A DNA stretch of 64,000 nucleotides from CAZCEC01 sp964497615 (GTDB taxonomy: Bacteria; Chloroflexota; Anaerolineae; Anaerolineales; UBA6663). The stretch covers positions 59,698 through 123,697 of the forward strand of contig CAZCEC010000008.1 of the NCBI GenBank assembly GCA_964497615.1. Reading direction: 5' to 3'. Of this stretch, positions 40,802 through 49,115 are shown in pieces. A program made the translations under genes and the position numbers. The first letter of the stretch is position 1, and every line of letters starts with the position of its first letter. The notes beneath the pieces were generated by a model, which was not told where the DNA came from, did not search any database, and saw nothing but the letters and a program-made list of their open reading frames with translations.

Positions 40802-42007
40802 CTACTCCCACCGCGGCGTTTCAACAATCTCTCGCATCACCTCCGGCCGCAGGGTGATCCCCAGCCCCGGCCCATCCGGCACCTTCAGCTTGCCATTGGT
40901 GATGCTGAACCCCTCGGCATCCATCTCTTCATATAAGAACTGTCCGCGGTTGGGGATGCGGCTCTCCGTCATCACAAAGTTGCGCACCATCGCACCATAG
41001 TGCGCCGTCGCCACGAGCTGCACCCAGCTCCCCGCCATGTGCGTGGCGATGGGGATGTAAAACATCTCCGCCAGGTCCGCGATCTTTCGCCCGCCCGTGA
41101 ACCCGCCGATGAAGGCCAGGTCCGGGTGGATGGCGTCCACCGCGCTGTTCTGCAGGAACTGCAAGAACTCCGCCGGGTGCTCCAACTTTTCGCCCGTCAT
41201 CACCCGCACCGCCGCCGAGGCGCGCAGCGCCTTCCAGGTGTCCGAGTACATCACCGGCAGCGGGTCTTCCACCCACAGCGGCTTGATGGGCGCCACCGCC
41301 TCGGCGATGCCCAGCGCGCTCGGCAAGTCCCACTCGTTGTGGCAGTGGATGATGATGTCGTGCCCCCAGCCCAGCGCGTCGCGCAGGTTCTCGTAGCCCT
41401 CGCGGATGCGCTTCAACTCGGTCGGCGACAGCATCAGCGAGAGATGCCCGCCGTGATGGCGGTTGCCGTGCCATGGCTTGCCGTCCACGCCCAGCATGTA
41501 GTCAAAACCGATCTTGACGGTCTTGAACCCGTAGGGGTCGGCCTTGATCCCGTCCGCCCACTCCTGGCACGCCGCCCGGTCAAACCAGTCGCGCGGCCCG
41601 CCGGTGTTGATGTACATCGGGATCTCTTCGCGGAACCGGCCTGTCAGCAGCCGCGACACCGAGCAGTTCAACACCTTCCCGGCAATGTCCCACAGCGCCG
41701 TCTCGATCCCGCTGATCACCGGGTTGAGCACCCAGTGCGCGTGCCACTGCGCCTGCATGCGCGTCATGTAGGCGTGGCACTTCTCGATGTCCAGCGCATC
41801 CATCCCGATCAGCCGGTCGGCCATGAAGTCAATATAGCTCTGCGACACATTCGCCGGCAGCCCCGCCTCCCCAATCCCCTCGATCCCGGCGTCCGTCTCC
41901 ACCCGGATCAGGCACTGGATGCTGTGCTCCTTTAGCTTGTACGCCGTGATCTTCGTGACGTGCACGCGATTCTTCTCTTTGTCTGCCAATGCAGTAATGC
42001 TGCTCAT
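40802..42007 (-). CDS. Mandelate racemase/enolase superfamily protein 2
   Basis: A 401-residue member with E247 (WVEDPL), E273 (MTGEKLEH) and His323 (ATHMAGSW) in place and a KVKIG-like KTVKIGFD strand. At the first metal position, normally Asp in a D-x-N or D-x-H motif, the sequence reads H221-C-H223-N-E. This substitution would change the metal site. It is probably a sugar-acid dehydratase of an uncharacterised subgroup. It follows the SDR at 42192 on the same strand. Confidence 0.82.
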   Translation of the reverse strand: MSSITALADKEKNRVHVTKITAYKLKEHSIQCLIRVETDAGIEGIGEAGLPANVSQSYIDFMADRLIGMDALDIEKCHAYMTRMQAQWHAHWVLNPVISGIETALWDIAGKVLNCSVSRLLTGRFREEIPMYINTGGPRDWFDRAACQEWADGIKADPYGFKTVKIGFDYMLGVDGKPWHGNRHHGGHLSLMLSPTELKRIREGYENLRDALGWGHDIIIHCHNEWDLPSALGIAEAVAPIKPLWVEDPLPVMYSDTWKALRASAAVRVMTGEKLEHPAEFLQFLQNSAVDAIHPDLAFIGGFTGGRKIADLAEMFYIPIATHMAGSWVQLVATAHYGAMVRNFVMTESRIPNRGQFLYEEMDAEGFSITNGKLKVPDGPGLGITLRPEVMREIVETPRWE

Positions 42008-42153
42008 TCTCGCTTAGGCTCCATGACTCCCCTCTCCCGACAGGCAAGAGCGCGGGGTGAATAAGACGTCCCTTCTACCAGCGAAACAAAGGGCAGGGCA
42101 TTGTGCGCCATCAGTCCCCCCTTGGCGTGAGCGGGCGAGCATAACGCGCGACT

Positions 42154-42187
42154 CCCCTCTCCCGCTGGGAGAGGGGGTGAGGGCGAG
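42154..42187. repeat. Dispersed palindromic element, copy 1
   Basis: CCCTCTCCC and GGGAGAGGG arms followed by GGTGAGGGCGAG. A second copy is at 47567-47603. A shortened relative (CCCCTCTCCCGACAGGC) is near 42028. These are short intergenic palindromes with no coding content. Confidence 0.7.
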
Positions 42188-42191
42188 ATGT

Positions 42192-43022
42192 CTATCGCCT
42201 CACCGTATACTCCGGCACAAACCCAATCAGCTTCTCCGCCAGCGCGCAGTCCAGCAGCGACCCGTACTCCGCCAGCCCCGGCTGCACCTCCGCCTCCGGG
42301 AAGAACTGCCGGATGTACTCCCGCGACGGCGCCGGGCAGGTCGTGTCGCGCGCCGACACCAGCAGGGTGTGGTGCGTCTTCGGGGGCAGGTCCGCCGTCG
42401 CCGCCAGCCAGCACGCCCGCGCCGCGTCCCGCACGTGGATCCAGGCGAACAGCGCCACCCACGGCTGGTCGATGCGCTTGAACGGCAAGGTCGGGTAGGC
42501 TGCCTCGTCGGCGATAAAGGGGAACCGCAGGCTCAGCGCCGACAGCCCCCAGTGCTCGGAGAACGTCCGCGCGCACATCTCGCCCACCAGCTTCGACAGC
42601 CCATAGTCATCCTGCGGCGACACCGGGTGCTGCTCGTCAATCGGCAGATACTGATACTTGATCGGCGTGCGCGGCGTCACCGTGTGGTTCACCTGCAAGC
42701 TGGAGGCAATGACCACGCGCTTAACCCCCAGCCGCGCCGACGCCTCCAGGATATTCCACGTCATGCCCACATTCGTGAAGAAAGTGTGCCGGCTGGGATA
42801 TACCCGCTGCGCCGCAATGGCGGCCAGGTGGATCACCGCGTCCGCCCCTGTCAGCGCGTCGTACACCTCGTCCGGCTGGGTCAGATCGACCCGCAGGCTC
42901 TGGCCGTACTCGCCCGTCCCCGCCGCCGAGTCCACCGCCAGCACCTCCGCGCCCTGTTTGTGGCAATACGCCACAGTGGGCCGTCCTAGCCTCCCCTGCG
43001 CCCCTGTCACTACGATCCGCAT
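42192..43022 (-). CDS. NAD-dependent epimerase/dehydratase family protein, uronate-dehydrogenase-like, second copy
   Basis: A 276-residue extended SDR. GAQGRLG is near residue 7, the catalytic YGLSK near residue 141, and IASSLQVN supplies the Ser. It shares layout with the SDR at 36124 but is clearly divergent from it. A hexuronate or aldose oxidation is inferred from the neighbours (dehydratases, UxuA, lactonase). Its start lies 8 bases from the run of Ns, so upstream signals are not visible. Confidence 0.78.
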   Translation of the reverse strand: MRIVVTGAQGRLGRPTVAYCHKQGAEVLAVDSAAGTGEYGQSLRVDLTQPDEVYDALTGADAVIHLAAIAAQRVYPSRHTFFTNVGMTWNILEASARLGVKRVVIASSLQVNHTVTPRTPIKYQYLPIDEQHPVSPQDDYGLSKLVGEMCARTFSEHWGLSALSLRFPFIADEAAYPTLPFKRIDQPWVALFAWIHVRDAARACWLAATADLPPKTHHTLLVSARDTTCPAPSREYIRQFFPEAEVQPGLAEYGSLLDCALAEKLIGFVPEYTVRR

Positions 43023-43030
43023 CTCACCCT

Positions 43031-43040
43031 NNNNNNNNNN
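43031..43040. other. Assembly gap (ten Ns)
   Basis: The sequence contains ten consecutive N characters between the uronate-dehydrogenase-like gene and the UxuA-like gene. The real distance may differ, and any gene order across this point depends on scaffolding. Confidence 0.99.
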
Positions 43041-43087
43041 CCGTTCGGGCCGTGCCCCCTCTTCGTCTCACCAACGCCCAATCCGTT

Positions 43088-44191
43088 TCATCCGTTTCCA
43101 AATCCGTTGCCACCCCGCTCGATCAGCGTCATCGCCGCCCGGATGTACCCCATCGCATACGCCATCCCCGCGTGCCACGGCGCCGCGCACTCCATGTGCG
43201 GCGTGTGGTCGGGGATCAGCACCCCGTCATACTTGTTCCGGTGCAGGATGCCCAGGATGCGGATCATGTCCGTGTCGCCCTCATCCACGAACACTTCCTT
43301 GTAATGCGGGGCCTTGCCCTTCACGTTGCGGAAGTGGATGTACCCGATCCGCCCCGCCCTGCTCACCCGGTCCACCGTCTCATAGATGTCGCCCTCGCCC
43401 GGCATCTCCGCCATCGTCCCCAGGCACATCTCCAGGCTGTTGGCCTGGCTGGGGTGCATCTTCAGAATGTTTTCGTAGCGTTGCAGGCTGTACGACAGCC
43501 GGTGCGCGCCACGCAGGGCCGGCATCGGCGGGTCGTCCGGGTGCAGCGCCAGCCGCACACCGGCCTCCTCCGCCACCGGCGCCATCTCGTTGATGAACTC
43601 CTGGAACCGCCCCCGAATCTCCTCATCGCTCACCGGCGGCAGCGCGTTGGCCGGGTCGTCCGGGTCAAACGCCTCCTCGTCGTAAACCATGTTCCACACC
43701 GTCCCCCGCGACCGCAACGGCTCCGGCGGCCCGTCGAACGCCACCGACAGCGCCTCCCCGCGCGCGTGCGGCCCCAGTTCCTGCCCCCACACCCCCGCCA
43801 CGCTGAAGTAGTAGCCCATCACCGGGATGCCCACCCGCCCCAGGTCGCGGATCACGCGCTTCAGCCCGTCATACTGCTCCCGTTTGCGCGGCCCGTCCAG
43901 GAGGATGTCGTACCATTGCGACGGGGCAAAATTCTCCAACGCCTCCAGTTCCAGCCCGGCCGCGTTCACCATCGCCTTCAGGTCGCGCAGCCCCTCATAG
44001 CTCCACATCGGGTCGTCGGGCGCAGAATATCCGTGCCCCAGCTTCTTGCCGTACTTCGCCGCCAGTTCCGCGCCCTTCTCCGTCGCGATCCCCGGCATAT
44101 GCGCCACGATATGCGTCGCCCCCACCTGCTTGGCGAACTTCAGCTCGTTCGGGTTGAGCATGGTGCGATAGAGCCCAAAGCCAAGTTTCAT
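43088..44191 (-). CDS. Mannonate dehydratase (UxuA-like) 1
   Basis: A 367-residue UxuA-family TIM barrel. The family marks LALHPDDPPMPALRG, HFRNVKG and the late HTPH (IPDHTPHM) with nearby Cys, His and Asp metal ligands are present. UxuA converts D-mannonate to 2-keto-3-deoxygluconate in hexuronate breakdown. The N-terminus MKLGFGLYRTML is near a GGAGACA ribosome-binding site. It is divergent from the lactonase gene. A second UxuA-like gene is 2.4 kb away, so each copy may take a different aldonate. Confidence 0.82.
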   Translation of the reverse strand: MKLGFGLYRTMLNPNELKFAKQVGATHIVAHMPGIATEKGAELAAKYGKKLGHGYSAPDDPMWSYEGLRDLKAMVNAAGLELEALENFAPSQWYDILLDGPRKREQYDGLKRVIRDLGRVGIPVMGYYFSVAGVWGQELGPHARGEALSVAFDGPPEPLRSRGTVWNMVYDEEAFDPDDPANALPPVSDEEIRGRFQEFINEMAPVAEEAGVRLALHPDDPPMPALRGAHRLSYSLQRYENILKMHPSQANSLEMCLGTMAEMPGEGDIYETVDRVSRAGRIGYIHFRNVKGKAPHYKEVFVDEGDTDMIRILGILHRNKYDGVLIPDHTPHMECAAPWHAGMAYAMGYIRAAMTLIERGGNGFGNG

Positions 44192-44352
44192 AGATTGTCT
44201 CCGTGGAATGATTGGTGTGGGAGGGTGACTCTAGCCGCGATGTTGCGGCGCAGGGAAGTGACTACCAGGGTGACGACTGCTCTGGTTCTGGCCTCAGACA
44301 GCGATTGTCGCACTTCCTGGGCTGGCGTCAAGCGTCGCGGTGCCAAACACAT

Positions 44353-44381
44353 TTGACAGTTCCCCCGCCCTCGGTTAGGCT
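44353..44381 (+). promoter_or_regulatory. Sigma-70-like promoter of the lactonase operon
   Basis: Perfect -35 TTGACA (44353-44358), 17-base spacer and TAGGCT (44376-44381), about 78 bases before the lactonase ATG. The rest of the 267-bp spacer to the UxuA start shows no gene. Confidence 0.5.
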
Positions 44382-44458
44382 TGCTCCTGGGCCGCGCGCC
44401 GACCGAACGCCGCCGCCCCGCTGACCGGCACCCGTCACTCACGCTTCCCCCAGACCAC

Positions 44459-45571
44459 ATGCCCAATCAACCTTCCACCGCCCCTGCTTCCGCTTACCTG
44501 GTCTTCATCGGCACCTACACCCACCTCCTGGGCCGCCTCGGCCGTCACTCCGAAGGCATCTACGCCTACCGCATGGACGCCCTCACCGGCGAGTTGACCC
44601 CCGTCGGCGTCACCTCCGGCATCCAGCGCCCGTCCTTCCTGGCCCTGCACCCCAACGGCCGCCTGCTCTATGCCGTCAGCGAGATGGGCGACCACTCCGG
44701 CGGCCTCTCCGCCTTCGCCCTCGACCCCGCCACCGGCGTCCTGACCTTCCTCAACCGCCAGTCATCGCACGGCGCCGCCTCCTGCCACCTCAGTGTGGAC
44801 AGCACCGGCCGCTTCGTCTTTGCCGCCAGCTACAGCAGCGGCAACATCGTCGTCCTGCCCCTGGAAGACGACGGCCGGCTCCAGCCCGCCTCACAGGTCG
44901 TCGAGCACGTCGGCCCCGGCGAGACGCCCGAGCACCACACCACCGCCCGCGCCCACATGATCATCCAGGACCCCACGCATCGGTTCGTTCTGGTGCCCGA
45001 CCTCGGCCTCGACCGGCTCATGGTCTATGCCTTCGACGCCGCCACCGGCGCGCTTTCGCCGCACGACCCGCCCTACGTCAGCGTCAAGCCGGGCGCCGGC
45101 CCGCGCCACATTGATTTTGACCCCTCCGGCCGCTACGCCTACCTCATCAACGAGCTTGACGGCACCTTGGGCGCCTTCGCGTACGACGCGTCCGCGGGCC
45201 GCTTCGAGCATCTGCACACCCTGTCCACCCTGCCCGAGGGCTATTCCGGCCCCATCTCCTGCGCCGATGTGCACGTCGCCCCCTCCGGCCGTTTCGTCTA
45301 TGGCTCCAACCGCGGCCACGACAGCCTGGTCTGCTTCGCCATCGACCCCGCCACCGGGCGAATGACCCCTGCCGGCCACACGCCCACCGGCGGCCAGACC
45401 CCCCGCAACTTCGGCCTGGACCCGGCGGGCCGCTTCGCCGTCGTCGCCCACCAGGACTCGGACTCGCTCGTCGTCTTCTCCATTGACCCCGACACTGGCG
45501 CGCTGACCCCCACCGGCCAGGTGGTGGACGTGCCCGCGCCCGTGTGCGTCAAATTCCTTGCCCTTCCCTAA
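44459..45571 (+). CDS. Lactonase family beta-propeller (6-phosphogluconolactonase YbhE type)
   Basis: A 370-residue seven-bladed propeller of the PF10282 family. It shows the repeated phrases VFIGTYT, ALDPATGVLTFLN, GAGPRHIDFDPSGRYAYLINE (in part) and FAIDPATGRMTPAG. It should open an aldonolactone or aldarolactone, which fits the uronate-dehydrogenase-like SDRs nearby that would make lactones. The ATG at 44459 is preferred over an upstream extension to 44381, which overlaps the promoter. It heads an operon of four genes up to 48668. Confidence 0.82.
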   Translation: MPNQPSTAPASAYLVFIGTYTHLLGRLGRHSEGIYAYRMDALTGELTPVGVTSGIQRPSFLALHPNGRLLYAVSEMGDHSGGLSAFALDPATGVLTFLNRQSSHGAASCHLSVDSTGRFVFAASYSSGNIVVLPLEDDGRLQPASQVVEHVGPGETPEHHTTARAHMIIQDPTHRFVLVPDLGLDRLMVYAFDAATGALSPHDPPYVSVKPGAGPRHIDFDPSGRYAYLINELDGTLGAFAYDASAGRFEHLHTLSTLPEGYSGPISCADVHVAPSGRFVYGSNRGHDSLVCFAIDPATGRMTPAGHTPTGGQTPRNFGLDPAGRFAVVAHQDSDSLVVFSIDPDTGALTPTGQVVDVPAPVCVKFLALP

Positions 45572-45591
45572 CCGCCCCACCAGGAGGAACC

Positions 45592-46356
45592 ATGTCTGAG
45601 CTCGACCCGCCCAAGGAACTGCGCCATCTGGACATCACCGACACCGAGCGCATCGAGCGCTTCCGCCGCGCCGGCTACGGCGGCTCGGTGTCCGATTCGC
45701 TCTACACCTGCGGCGTCCGCGACACCGTGCTGACTATGGCCTTCAAGCCCCTGCGCCAGGGCATGCAGCTCGTCGGCCGCGCCATCCCGGTCAAGATGCA
45801 CTCCCAGGTGGACCTGGCCGACTTCCCCGAGGAGAAGGCCCGCGTGGAAGCGCGCTGGGAGGCCGAGGGCGGCCACCCGCAGAAGCGCATGATGCGCGCC
45901 GTCGCCAGCTCCGCCCCCGGCAGCGTGCTGGTCTTCGACTGCGGCGGCGACATGCAGCCCGCCTACTTCGGCGAGATGAGCTGCCAGCTCGCCTATGCCC
46001 ACGGCTGCCGCGGCATGCTCATGGCCGGCTGCTGCCGCGACACCCAGTACGTCCTCAAGATGCCCGACTTCCCCATGTTCAGCTTCGGCACCCGCCCCAA
46101 CGCCTTTGGCGGCTGGACCATCCTGGAAGTGGACGTCCCCATCTACATCCCCGGCCACATCACCCACTACGTCCGCGTCGCCCCCGGCGACTACATCTTC
46201 GGCGACAACGACGGGGTGCAGGTCATCCCCAAGGCCTACATTGACGAAGTGCTCCTGCGCGTTGAATACATCTTCGATCTCGAGAACAAAGAGCGCGAGC
46301 AGCTCGCCGCCGGCATGCCCATTGACGAGGTCTACCGTGTCTTCGGCGTCCTATGA
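45592..46356 (+). CDS. RraA-like family protein (possible oxo-acid aldolase)
   Basis: A 254-residue RraA/HMG aldolase fold. GDYIFGDNDGVQVIP matches the GDxxxGDxDGVxxIP signature, and the catalytic Arg/Asp segment is in MAGCCRDTQY. Relatives include 4-hydroxy-4-methyl-2-oxoglutarate aldolases and sugar-acid enzymes; a role in cleaving a keto-deoxy sugar acid is inferred. A strong AGGAGGA ribosome-binding site precedes the ATG at 45592. It lies 20 bp after the lactonase. Confidence 0.8.
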   Translation: MSELDPPKELRHLDITDTERIERFRRAGYGGSVSDSLYTCGVRDTVLTMAFKPLRQGMQLVGRAIPVKMHSQVDLADFPEEKARVEARWEAEGGHPQKRMMRAVASSAPGSVLVFDCGGDMQPAYFGEMSCQLAYAHGCRGMLMAGCCRDTQYVLKMPDFPMFSFGTRPNAFGGWTILEVDVPIYIPGHITHYVRVAPGDYIFGDNDGVQVIPKAYIDEVLLRVEYIFDLENKEREQLAAGMPIDEVYRVFGVL

Positions 46357-46400
46357 CCGCGTGTGTCAGGTGTCAAGTGACACGTGGCAGCGTCGCTTGC

Positions 46401-46464
46401 GTAGTAGCGACTTCAGTCGCACCCGGTTGGACCAGCAAACCGGAGCGAATGAATTCGCTACTAC
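46401..46464. repeat. Composite palindromic repeat
   Basis: Outer arms GTAGTAGCGA (46401-46410) and TCGCTACTAC (46455-46464) enclose two small palindromes, GCGAC-TTCA-GTCGC and GCGAA-TGA-ATTCGC, and a CCGGTT/AACCGG pair. It sits in the spacer between the RraA-like and UxuA-like genes. It looks like a REP-type dispersed element that would fold into a cruciform or mRNA hairpin. Confidence 0.7.
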
Positions 46465-46546
46465 ATCAGGCGCTCATCACGTTTCACGTTTCACGCTCTT
46501 GGTCGTAAGGCGCCGGTCGTCCGTCGTCCTTCCCGTCTAGATCCCA

Positions 46547-47539
46547 ATGATCAAAGTCGCTGAAATCCTCCCCCCGCAGCGCTCCCCGCTGTGGGCCATG
46601 GTCAAGCAGTGCGGCATCCGCTACGTCGTCGGCATGATGGAGCTCGACCGGCCCCAAACCGGCGACCCCGAGGACAAGCCCTGGAGCTACACCTCCCTGC
46701 TGCGCATGCGGCAGGCCTACAACGCCGAGGGCCTGGAGTTGGCCGTGCTCGAAAGCCGCCCGCCCATGGATCAGATCAAGCTGGGCGGTCCCGGCCGCGA
46801 CCTCGAAATCCAGAATGTCTGCGACCTGCTGGTCAATATGGGCAAGGTCGGCATCCCCGTCTGGTGCTACGAGTGGATGCCGGTCTTCAATTGGATGCGC
46901 ACCTCCACCACCGTGCCCGCCCGCGGCGGCGCCCTGGCCACCGGCTACGACCACACCGTCATGCAGGCCCAGCCGCTCACCGAGCACGGCGAGGTGAGCG
47001 AAGAGCGCCTGTGGGAGAATCTGGACTACTTCCTGCGCCGCATCATCCCCGTGGCCGAGGCCGCCAACGTCAAGCTCGCCATGCACCCCGATGACCCGCC
47101 CCTCTCGCCCATCCGCGGCCTGGGGCGCATCATGCGCTCCGTCGAGAACTTCCAGCGCCTGGTGGACCTCGTCCCCAGCCCCGTCAACGGCGTCACCCTG
47201 TGCCAGGGCAACTTCACCCTGATGACGAACGACGTGCCCGCCGCCATCCGCCAGTTCGGCCGGCAGGGCAAGCTCTTCTTCGCCCACTTCCGCGACGTGC
47301 GCGGCGTCCCGTCCCAGTTCGTCGAGACCTTCCACGACGAAGGCCAGACCGACATGGCCGCCTGCATGACCGCCTACCGCGACGTCGGCTTCGAGGGCGT
47401 CCTGCGGCCGGACCATGTGCCCACCATGGAAGGCGACAGTAATGACAACCCCGCCTACTCATCCATCGGCCGGCTGTTCGCCATCGGCTACATCAAGGGC
47501 CTGCGCGAAGCCGTCTACGGGCGAGGCGCGACCGAGTAA
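46547..47539 (+). CDS. Mannonate dehydratase (UxuA-like) 2
   Basis: A 330-residue UxuA-family protein with LAMHPDDPPLSPIRG, HFRDVRG and RPDHVPTMEG in the same order as the copy at 43088, but a shorter and different N-terminus. It may dehydrate a related aldonate. It lies in the same direction as the lactonase and RraA-like genes, 190 bp after the latter with a palindromic repeat between. Confidence 0.8.
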   Translation: MIKVAEILPPQRSPLWAMVKQCGIRYVVGMMELDRPQTGDPEDKPWSYTSLLRMRQAYNAEGLELAVLESRPPMDQIKLGGPGRDLEIQNVCDLLVNMGKVGIPVWCYEWMPVFNWMRTSTTVPARGGALATGYDHTVMQAQPLTEHGEVSEERLWENLDYFLRRIIPVAEAANVKLAMHPDDPPLSPIRGLGRIMRSVENFQRLVDLVPSPVNGVTLCQGNFTLMTNDVPAAIRQFGRQGKLFFAHFRDVRGVPSQFVETFHDEGQTDMAACMTAYRDVGFEGVLRPDHVPTMEGDSNDNPAYSSIGRLFAIGYIKGLREAVYGRGATE

Positions 47540-47566
47540 TGATGCCCAGCCGTGATCCGCGCCTTT

Positions 47567-47603
47567 CCCTCTCCCGGCGGGAGAGGGTCGGGGTGAGGGC
47601 GAG
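47567..47603. repeat. Dispersed palindromic element, copy 2
   Basis: CCCTCTCCC and GGGAGAGGG arms and a GGGTGAGGGCGAG end, matching the element at 42154. It lies in the 109-bp spacer before the dioxygenase gene. Confidence 0.7.
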
Positions 47604-47648
47604 CGGCCGGGCCTCCCATCTATCACGCCCCCGCCGGAGCAACCCACT

Positions 47649-48668
47649 ATGGCAACGCTAGAAATGGAAACCACCGCTCCCCGCGAATACGAGACTTATC
47701 GCGTCAGCGTCGAGGAATACCGCCGCTTCCGAACGCAGGGCTTTCTGGTCGTCAAGGGCCTCGTCCCGCCGGAAGATGTGGCTGAGATGAACGCCTACAT
47801 GGACGACCTGCTGGAAGGCCGCCGCACCGTGGAAGGCGCCATTGCCATGCGCGGCATCGGCGAGCGCAAGACCGCCCCCAAGGACTGGCTGCGCGTCCAC
47901 ATGCTCCACCGCAAGTCGCCCACGCACGAGCGCTTCCTGCTGCACCCGCGCACGCTCGACGTGCTGGCCGCCCTCATCGGCCCGGACGTGCTCGCCCTCC
48001 AGTCCATGCTCTTCTTCAAACAGCCTGGCCAGGAGGGCCAGGGCTACCATCAGGACTCCTACTACATCCCCACCTTCCCCGACACCCTGTGCGGCGCGTG
48101 GCTGGCCCTCACCCCCGCCACGCTGGAGAACGGCTGCCTTTGGTATGCCGTCGGCTCGCAGCACGAGCCTATCTACCCGGACGTGGGCGGCACCGGCGCG
48201 GCCATGTCCCCCCACCTGGGCGACCTCGGCACCATCCAGCACGCCAGCGACAACGACCTGGCCCGCAACGGCCTCAGCCGCGTGGTGCGCAAGTACGAAG
48301 GGCAGGCCGTCCCCGTCGAGGCCGAGCCCGGCGATGTCGTCTTCTTCGGCGGCCACGTCATCCACTGGTCGTTGACGAACAATGGCACCACCCCGCGCCG
48401 CTCCTACGTCGGTCACTACTGCAACGCCCGCTCCGTCGTCCCCTGGAACCACGGCCAGCCCTGGGAGGGCGAATTTGGCAACTACCTGCACATCCTGGCC
48501 CGCGGCGACACGCACCTGCCCTACGCGCAACCCAAGTTCGGCACCCCCTGCGCCGCCAACGCCCCGCGCCCCGCCAAAGACCCCAGCCAACCCGCCTCCA
48601 TGATGGGCATGGACGACGGCAACATGGGCGAAATGCCCCACGGCAGCGACGACGACCACGACGCCTGA
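47649..48668 (+). CDS. Phytanoyl-CoA dioxygenase family protein with Met/His/Asp-rich tail
   Basis: A 339-residue PhyH homologue. The iron triad is H134-Q-D136 and H239 (HVIHWSLTNN), with Arg250/251 for 2-oxoglutarate. The last 22 residues form an extension beginning MMGMDDGNMGEM, rich in Met, Asp and His, that might bind metal. It is last in the lactonase/RraA/UxuA run and may hydroxylate a sugar-derived or osmolyte substrate. Its relation to the PhyH at 27660 is distant. Confidence 0.82.
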   Translation: MATLEMETTAPREYETYRVSVEEYRRFRTQGFLVVKGLVPPEDVAEMNAYMDDLLEGRRTVEGAIAMRGIGERKTAPKDWLRVHMLHRKSPTHERFLLHPRTLDVLAALIGPDVLALQSMLFFKQPGQEGQGYHQDSYYIPTFPDTLCGAWLALTPATLENGCLWYAVGSQHEPIYPDVGGTGAAMSPHLGDLGTIQHASDNDLARNGLSRVVRKYEGQAVPVEAEPGDVVFFGGHVIHWSLTNNGTTPRRSYVGHYCNARSVVPWNHGQPWEGEFGNYLHILARGDTHLPYAQPKFGTPCAANAPRPAKDPSQPASMMGMDDGNMGEMPHGSDDDHDA

Positions 48669-48720
48669 CCGCCGTGCACCACAGCCGTAGAGAGGGCGCG
48701 GCGCGCCGTCTCCCGCCCCC

Positions 48721-48774
48721 CGTAGCCGCGGCCTTCATGGCCGCTCCCCACGTAGCGGCGGCCTTCATGGCCGC
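48721..48774. repeat. Two tandem palindromic 24-bp units
   Basis: Copies at 48721-48744 and 48751-48774 each contain GCGGCC-TTCAT-GGCCGC. Just upstream (48688-48712) is a GGGCGCGGCGCGCC palindrome related to the one at 49310-49332. This is an intergenic repeat cluster with no coding content. Confidence 0.65.
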
Positions 48775-48801
48775 CGAGCCGCACAGCCAAAAGCTAAGAG
48801 A

Positions 48802-48840
48802 CCAGCCGGCCTGTCCACGACCACAGACCGGCTGGCTTTT
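48802..48840. terminator. Bidirectional intrinsic terminator
   Basis: An 8-bp stem CCAGCCGG/CCGGCTGG (48802-48809 with 48828-48835), an 18-base loop and CTTTT on the plus side. A T-rich stretch also follows on the minus side. It separates the dioxygenase gene from the small membrane-protein gene. Confidence 0.6.
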
Positions 48841-48896
48841 CTGCCCGGTGGAGCGGTGCCAGCCGCCCCGCCGGGACTAGAGGAGGACGTCAACGC

Positions 48897-49115
48897 CTAG
48901 AGCGCCGCGATCCACCACAGCGCCACCCCAACGATGACCAGCACCGAGACGGCCGCCGCGGCCCGCGCTGCCCCCCGGCCGCGCCGCGGCGCCGCCTCGG
49001 CGCCATCGCCCAGCAGCACCTCGTAGGTGCGCCGGTCATACTCCTGCTGGCCGATCACGTCCTGGTGCGTTTCGCGCTGTACAGCCGAGAACTGGGTGGA
49101 CAGGGGATCAAACAC
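48897..49115 (-). CDS. Small single-pass membrane protein, unknown function
   Basis: A 72-residue protein starting at GTG (49115) with an AGGAGG ribosome-binding site 6 bases upstream, which makes it a credible gene. The first 40 residues are polar, an Arg/Ala-rich stretch follows, and a single C-terminal membrane helix (about residues 52-71) ends the protein. It would be tail-anchored with the N-terminus in the cytoplasm. No family is recognised. Confidence 0.55.
   Translation of the reverse strand: MFDPLSTQFSAVQRETHQDVIGQQEYDRRTYEVLLGDGAEAAPRRGRGAARAAAAVSVLVIVGVALWWIAAL

Noticed and set aside
42020..42190. Palindromes considered as a CRISPR array
   Set aside because: Only two related units with no regular spacer length; better explained as dispersed intergenic repeats.
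42004..42576. 190-residue minus-strand frame between the enolase-superfamily protein and the SDR
   Set aside because: It overlaps the SDR in another frame and runs through a palindromic repeat.
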